Assembly: GCA_900540475.1 (NCBI GenBank)
Contig: UQGG01000019.1
Location: 62,001 to 126,000 of the forward strand
DNA: 64,000 bases
From: an uncultured Robinsoniella sp.
GTDB lineage: Bacteria; Bacillota; Clostridia; Lachnospirales; Lachnospiraceae
Direction of reading: 5' to 3'
Position numbers and translations under genes: made by a program. Positions 61,690-64,000 of the stretch are shown one piece after another. Numbering within the stretch: position 1 is the first letter of the stretch; each line of letters opens with the position of its first letter. The notes below the pieces were generated by a model that searched no databases, was not told where the DNA came from, and worked only from the letters and a program-made list of their open reading frames with translations.

Positions 61690-63159
61690 TTAAATGATCT
61701 CCTGAAACAAATCTTTTACTGTTGGATAAATCTTAACAAATTTTTTGTATTTTTCTTCATATTTTGCTGCTATTTCCGGTGTGGGTTCTATTGTATCTAC
61801 CACACGTACAATAGCTGCTGCTGCTTCTTCCACATTTTTATATTCCCCGCAGGCAACTGCCGCCAGCATCGCTCCGCCAAGTCCCGGTCCTTCTTCACTG
61901 GCAATGACGTCAACTTTAATGTTTAATACATTTGCAACAATCTTCTTCCAAAGTGGGCTCTTGGCTCCGCCTCCGCAAATCTTCGTTCTTTCGATATGAA
62001 TTCCTAAGGATTTCGCTACTTCAAACGAATCCCTGATTGCAAATGCAACCCCTTCTAATACTGCCTGAGTCATATCTGCCCTGGTGGTATCCATGGTCAT
62101 GCCGATAAAAGTGCCTCTTGCACTGGGATTGTTATGAGGGGAACGCTCTCCCATCAGATACGGCAGGAAGAATACATTATTTTCACCCAATTTTGTAATT
62201 TCACTTTGCTCTTTTGCATATTCTTTGGTGCCGATTATATCATCCATCCACCATTTATTACAGGACGCCGCACTTAACATACATCCCATCAGATGATAAT
62301 GCCCGTCCGCATGAGCAAAAGCATGAAGTGCATTGTGCTCATCCACGCCAAAATCTTTGCTGGAAATGAAAATAGTTCCTGATGTTCCAAGAGAAATATT
62401 ACACATTCCGTCTCCTACCGTTCCGGTTCCCACGGCTGCTGCCCCCTTATCTCCTGCACCTGCCACTACTTTCACTGTTTCCGGAAGTCCCAGTTCTCTG
62501 GCCACATCAGGCTTCAGGGTTCCGACAACTTCATAGCTTTCATAGATCTTAGCCACCTGGTCTTCTGTAATTCCGCAGATATCCAGCATTTCCTTGGACC
62601 AGCATTTATTCTTTACATCAAAGATCAGCATTCCGGAAGCATCGGATACATCTGTACAAAATGCACCGGACAGTTTATATGCCAGATAATCCTTAGGCAG
62701 CATAATCTTTTTAATCCGTGCAAAATTGTCCGGCTCGTTATTTTTCACCCAGAGAATTTTGGGTGCCGTAAATCCTGCAAAAGCAATATTTGCCGTATAT
62801 TGGGATAGTTTATCCTTACCGATCACTTCATTCAAATAATCGGTTTCTTTCCCGGTTCTGCCATCATTCCAGAGAATCGCCGGACGGATAACCTCATCCT
62901 TTTCATCCAGAATGACCAATCCGTGCATCTGACCGCCAAAACTGATTCCTGCAACCTCTGCCTTATTGCAATCAGCTGTCAGTTCCTGTATTCCCGTAAC
63001 TACTGCGCTCCACCAGTCTTCCGGTTTCTGTTCCGACCATCCTGGACTCGGAAAATTCAGCGGATACTCTTTTGAAACTACATTTTTAATCGTACCATCT
63101 GCTTCCATTAACAAAAGTTTTACCGCAGACGTACCTAAATCTACTCCTATATATAACAT
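61690..63159 (-). CDS. xylB: xylulokinase-type FGGY sugar kinase
   Basis: A 489-residue FGGY kinase: MLYIGVDLGTSAVKLLLMEA, GISFGGQMHGLVILD (xylulokinase-type substrate segment), RPAILWNDGRT, GAGDKGAAAVGTGTVGDG, and GGGAKSPLWKKIVANVL. It phosphorylates D-xylulose, with ribulose or fuculose as other FGGY options. About 300 bp upstream on the same strand lies an L-fucose-isomerase-type gene, so the natural substrate could be the ketose that isomerase makes. No xylA is in the window. Confidence 0.9.
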   Translation of the reverse strand: MLYIGVDLGTSAVKLLLMEADGTIKNVVSKEYPLNFPSPGWSEQKPEDWWSAVVTGIQELTADCNKAEVAGISFGGQMHGLVILDEKDEVIRPAILWNDGRTGKETDYLNEVIGKDKLSQYTANIAFAGFTAPKILWVKNNEPDNFARIKKIMLPKDYLAYKLSGAFCTDVSDASGMLIFDVKNKCWSKEMLDICGITEDQVAKIYESYEVVGTLKPDVARELGLPETVKVVAGAGDKGAAAVGTGTVGDGMCNISLGTSGTIFISSKDFGVDEHNALHAFAHADGHYHLMGCMLSAASCNKWWMDDIIGTKEYAKEQSEITKLGENNVFFLPYLMGERSPHNNPSARGTFIGMTMDTTRADMTQAVLEGVAFAIRDSFEVAKSLGIHIERTKICGGGAKSPLWKKIVANVLNIKVDVIASEEGPGLGGAMLAAVACGEYKNVEEAAAAIVRVVDTIEPTPEIAAKYEEKYKKFVKIYPTVKDLFQEII

Positions 63160-63355
63160 CTGACTGTTACCTCTCTTCCTTTAGTCAAAAACCCCGCCTG
63201 AGCGTGTTTTTAATTACTTACTGACAGCTGTGCCAGACTTTGTGTGCGAACTACACTCCAAGACCTGTTTTCTGCTTACTCACAAAATAAATCCCTGACT
63301 GCCGTTTGTAAAACTAACAGAAAGCCCGCACTGCGAGCTTCCTATTGTTTGATTC

Positions 63356-63412
63356 CCGCGAGCAACGAGCCAAACGGACACGCTGGCGCGTCCATTTGGC
63401 GACTGCCGCGAG
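63356..63412. repeat. GC-rich hairpin flanked by 7-bp direct repeats
   Basis: GCCAAACGGACACGC / GCGCGTCCATTTGGC (63369-63400) forms a 14-15-bp stem with two mismatches. CCGCGAG occurs directly on both sides (63356-63362 and 63406-63412). The block is far more GC-rich than its surroundings. It looks like a dispersed intergenic repeat unit of Clostridia or a small non-autonomous insertion. Confidence 0.6.
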
Positions 63413-63450
63413 GGTCAAAAACCCCGTTGCTTGCATCGGGGTTTTTGACT
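63412..63450 (-). terminator. terminator of the isomerase gene
   Basis: GTCAAAAACCCCG / CGGGGTTTTTGAC, 13-bp perfect arms with a 10-base loop; T-run on both strands. 15 bp past the isomerase stop. Confidence 0.9.
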
Positions 63451-63464
63451 TGATACTTCCGTTT

Positions 63465-64000
63465 CTATGCAAATGGATTTTCTGTCTTATATAACATTCC
63501 CTTTGGCTGGTTAAATCCAATTTCTTCTACATCTACACCGATGAATTTAAATACTTCATAAAGTGCTTTTCCATAATGTCCGAATGCTACGGCTCCGTGA
63601 TGAGGATAATTGCCCTCTACCAGCACGTGACGGTAGAATCTGCCCATTTCCGGAATCGCAAAGATGCCGATCGCTCCAAAGGAACGGGTTGCTACCGGGA
63701 GAACCTCTCCATGTGCAATGTATGCGCGCAGTTTGGAATCCGCTGTACTCTGCAGTCTGTAGAATGTAATATCGCCTGGAACAATATCGCCTTCCAAAGT
63801 TCCCTGTGTAACTTCTTCCGGAAGTGCTCTTGCCATGATCATCTGATATTTCATAGCGCAGAAAGATAATTTTTTAGAGCTGGTGTTTCCGCAGTGGAAT
63901 CCCATGAATGTATCTTTCTGTGTATAGTCAAACTTTCCTTTGATGTCATCTGCATACATATCATTTGGAACTGTATTGTTGATATCCAGTAATGTAACTA
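63465..64000 (-). CDS. L-fucose isomerase family protein, C-terminal part only
   Basis: The frame runs open past base 64000, so only the last ~178 residues are seen. The C-terminal region HHGAVAFGHYGKALYEVFKF aligns with the FucI C-terminal NHGVLTVGHVG segment that carries the metal-site His. Upstream are GFHCGNTSSKKLSFCAMKYQ and FYRLQSTADSKLRAYIAHGE. FucI-type enzymes convert L-fucose or D-arabinose to the ketose. With the sugar kinase downstream on the same strand, a small sugar-catabolic operon is likely. Its substrate is not proven. Confidence 0.78.
   Translation of the reverse strand, partial: VTLLDINNTVPNDMYADDIKGKFDYTQKDTFMGFHCGNTSSKKLSFCAMKYQMIMARALPEEVTQGTLEGDIVPGDITFYRLQSTADSKLRAYIAHGEVLPVATRSFGAIGIFAIPEMGRFYRHVLVEGNYPHHGAVAFGHYGKALYEVFKFIGVDVEEIGFNQPKGMLYKTENPFA

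Larger units (their letters stand above)
63160..63464. other. intergenic stretch with palindromic elements
   Basis: Between the isomerase stop and xylB. It holds the hairpin with flanking direct repeats (63355-63412), the terminator at 63412-63450 and otherwise nothing coding that has a ribosome binding site. Confidence 0.5.

Overview
The window looks like a low-to-mid-GC Clostridia chromosome, most likely Lachnospiraceae. This rests on the SCIFF peptide and its maturase, a Re-type citrate synthase beside an NADP isocitrate dehydrogenase, a glycyl-radical enzyme of the diol/glycerol dehydratase type, Csp-like subtilases, a T-box on leuS, and consensus sigma-A promoters with strong Shine-Dalgarno sites. 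I saw no tRNA, rRNA, prophage, insertion-sequence transposase or cas gene. The genus is not determinable by eye.

Layout. 1-9.1 kb (minus): the 5' part of an Ig-like surface protein, then a run reading rex - nnr - alr - mazF/ndoA - corC - yebC (NADH sensing, NAD(P)HX repair, D-alanine supply, an orphan MazF), preceded by aspartate kinase. 9.2-11.6 kb: an ABC-F ATPase followed by a 355-bp long-armed inverted-repeat element. 11.6-17.5 kb (minus): an SPL-like radical SAM protein ending in a sliding-clamp motif; an operon of Re-citrate synthase, GntR regulator and isocitrate dehydrogenase whose promoter carries a perfect palindrome; glycerol kinase. 17.7-23 kb: two subtilases around lgt, a Gly/Cys-rich small protein and several small unknown proteins. 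23-29.7 kb (minus): glycyl-radical enzyme plus activase, then rimO - pgsA - cinA.

30-43 kb: a 62-residue peptide gene, a second ABC-F ATPase, the yicC - remA - gmk - rpoZ operon, a WYL regulator with a GyrI-like protein, a 144-bp MITE-like element with a 9-bp flanking duplication, rqcH, a polar amino-acid ABC transporter, and leuS under a leucine T-box. 43-47.4 kb: an Ig-like surface protein and a CRISPR array of 29 repeats (three degenerate at the trailer end). The array is read on the minus strand from a leader at its high-coordinate end and has no cas genes anywhere in the window.

47.4-64 kb: an unrecognised membrane protein, nfo, recJ, secDF, the SCIFF maturase and SCIFF peptide, an exported trigger-factor-like lipoprotein, a sugar-phosphate isomerase-like protein, a TraX-like protein, three overlapping HAD phosphatases (one with an in-frame C-terminal module that has its own ribosome binding site), a xylulokinase-type kinase, and the 3' end of an L-fucose-isomerase-type gene.

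The strongest leads are the two structured non-coding elements, the orphan CRISPR array, the nested start in the HAD gene, the clamp motif on the radical SAM protein, the Gly/Cys-rich protein and the autoregulated Re-citrate synthase operon.
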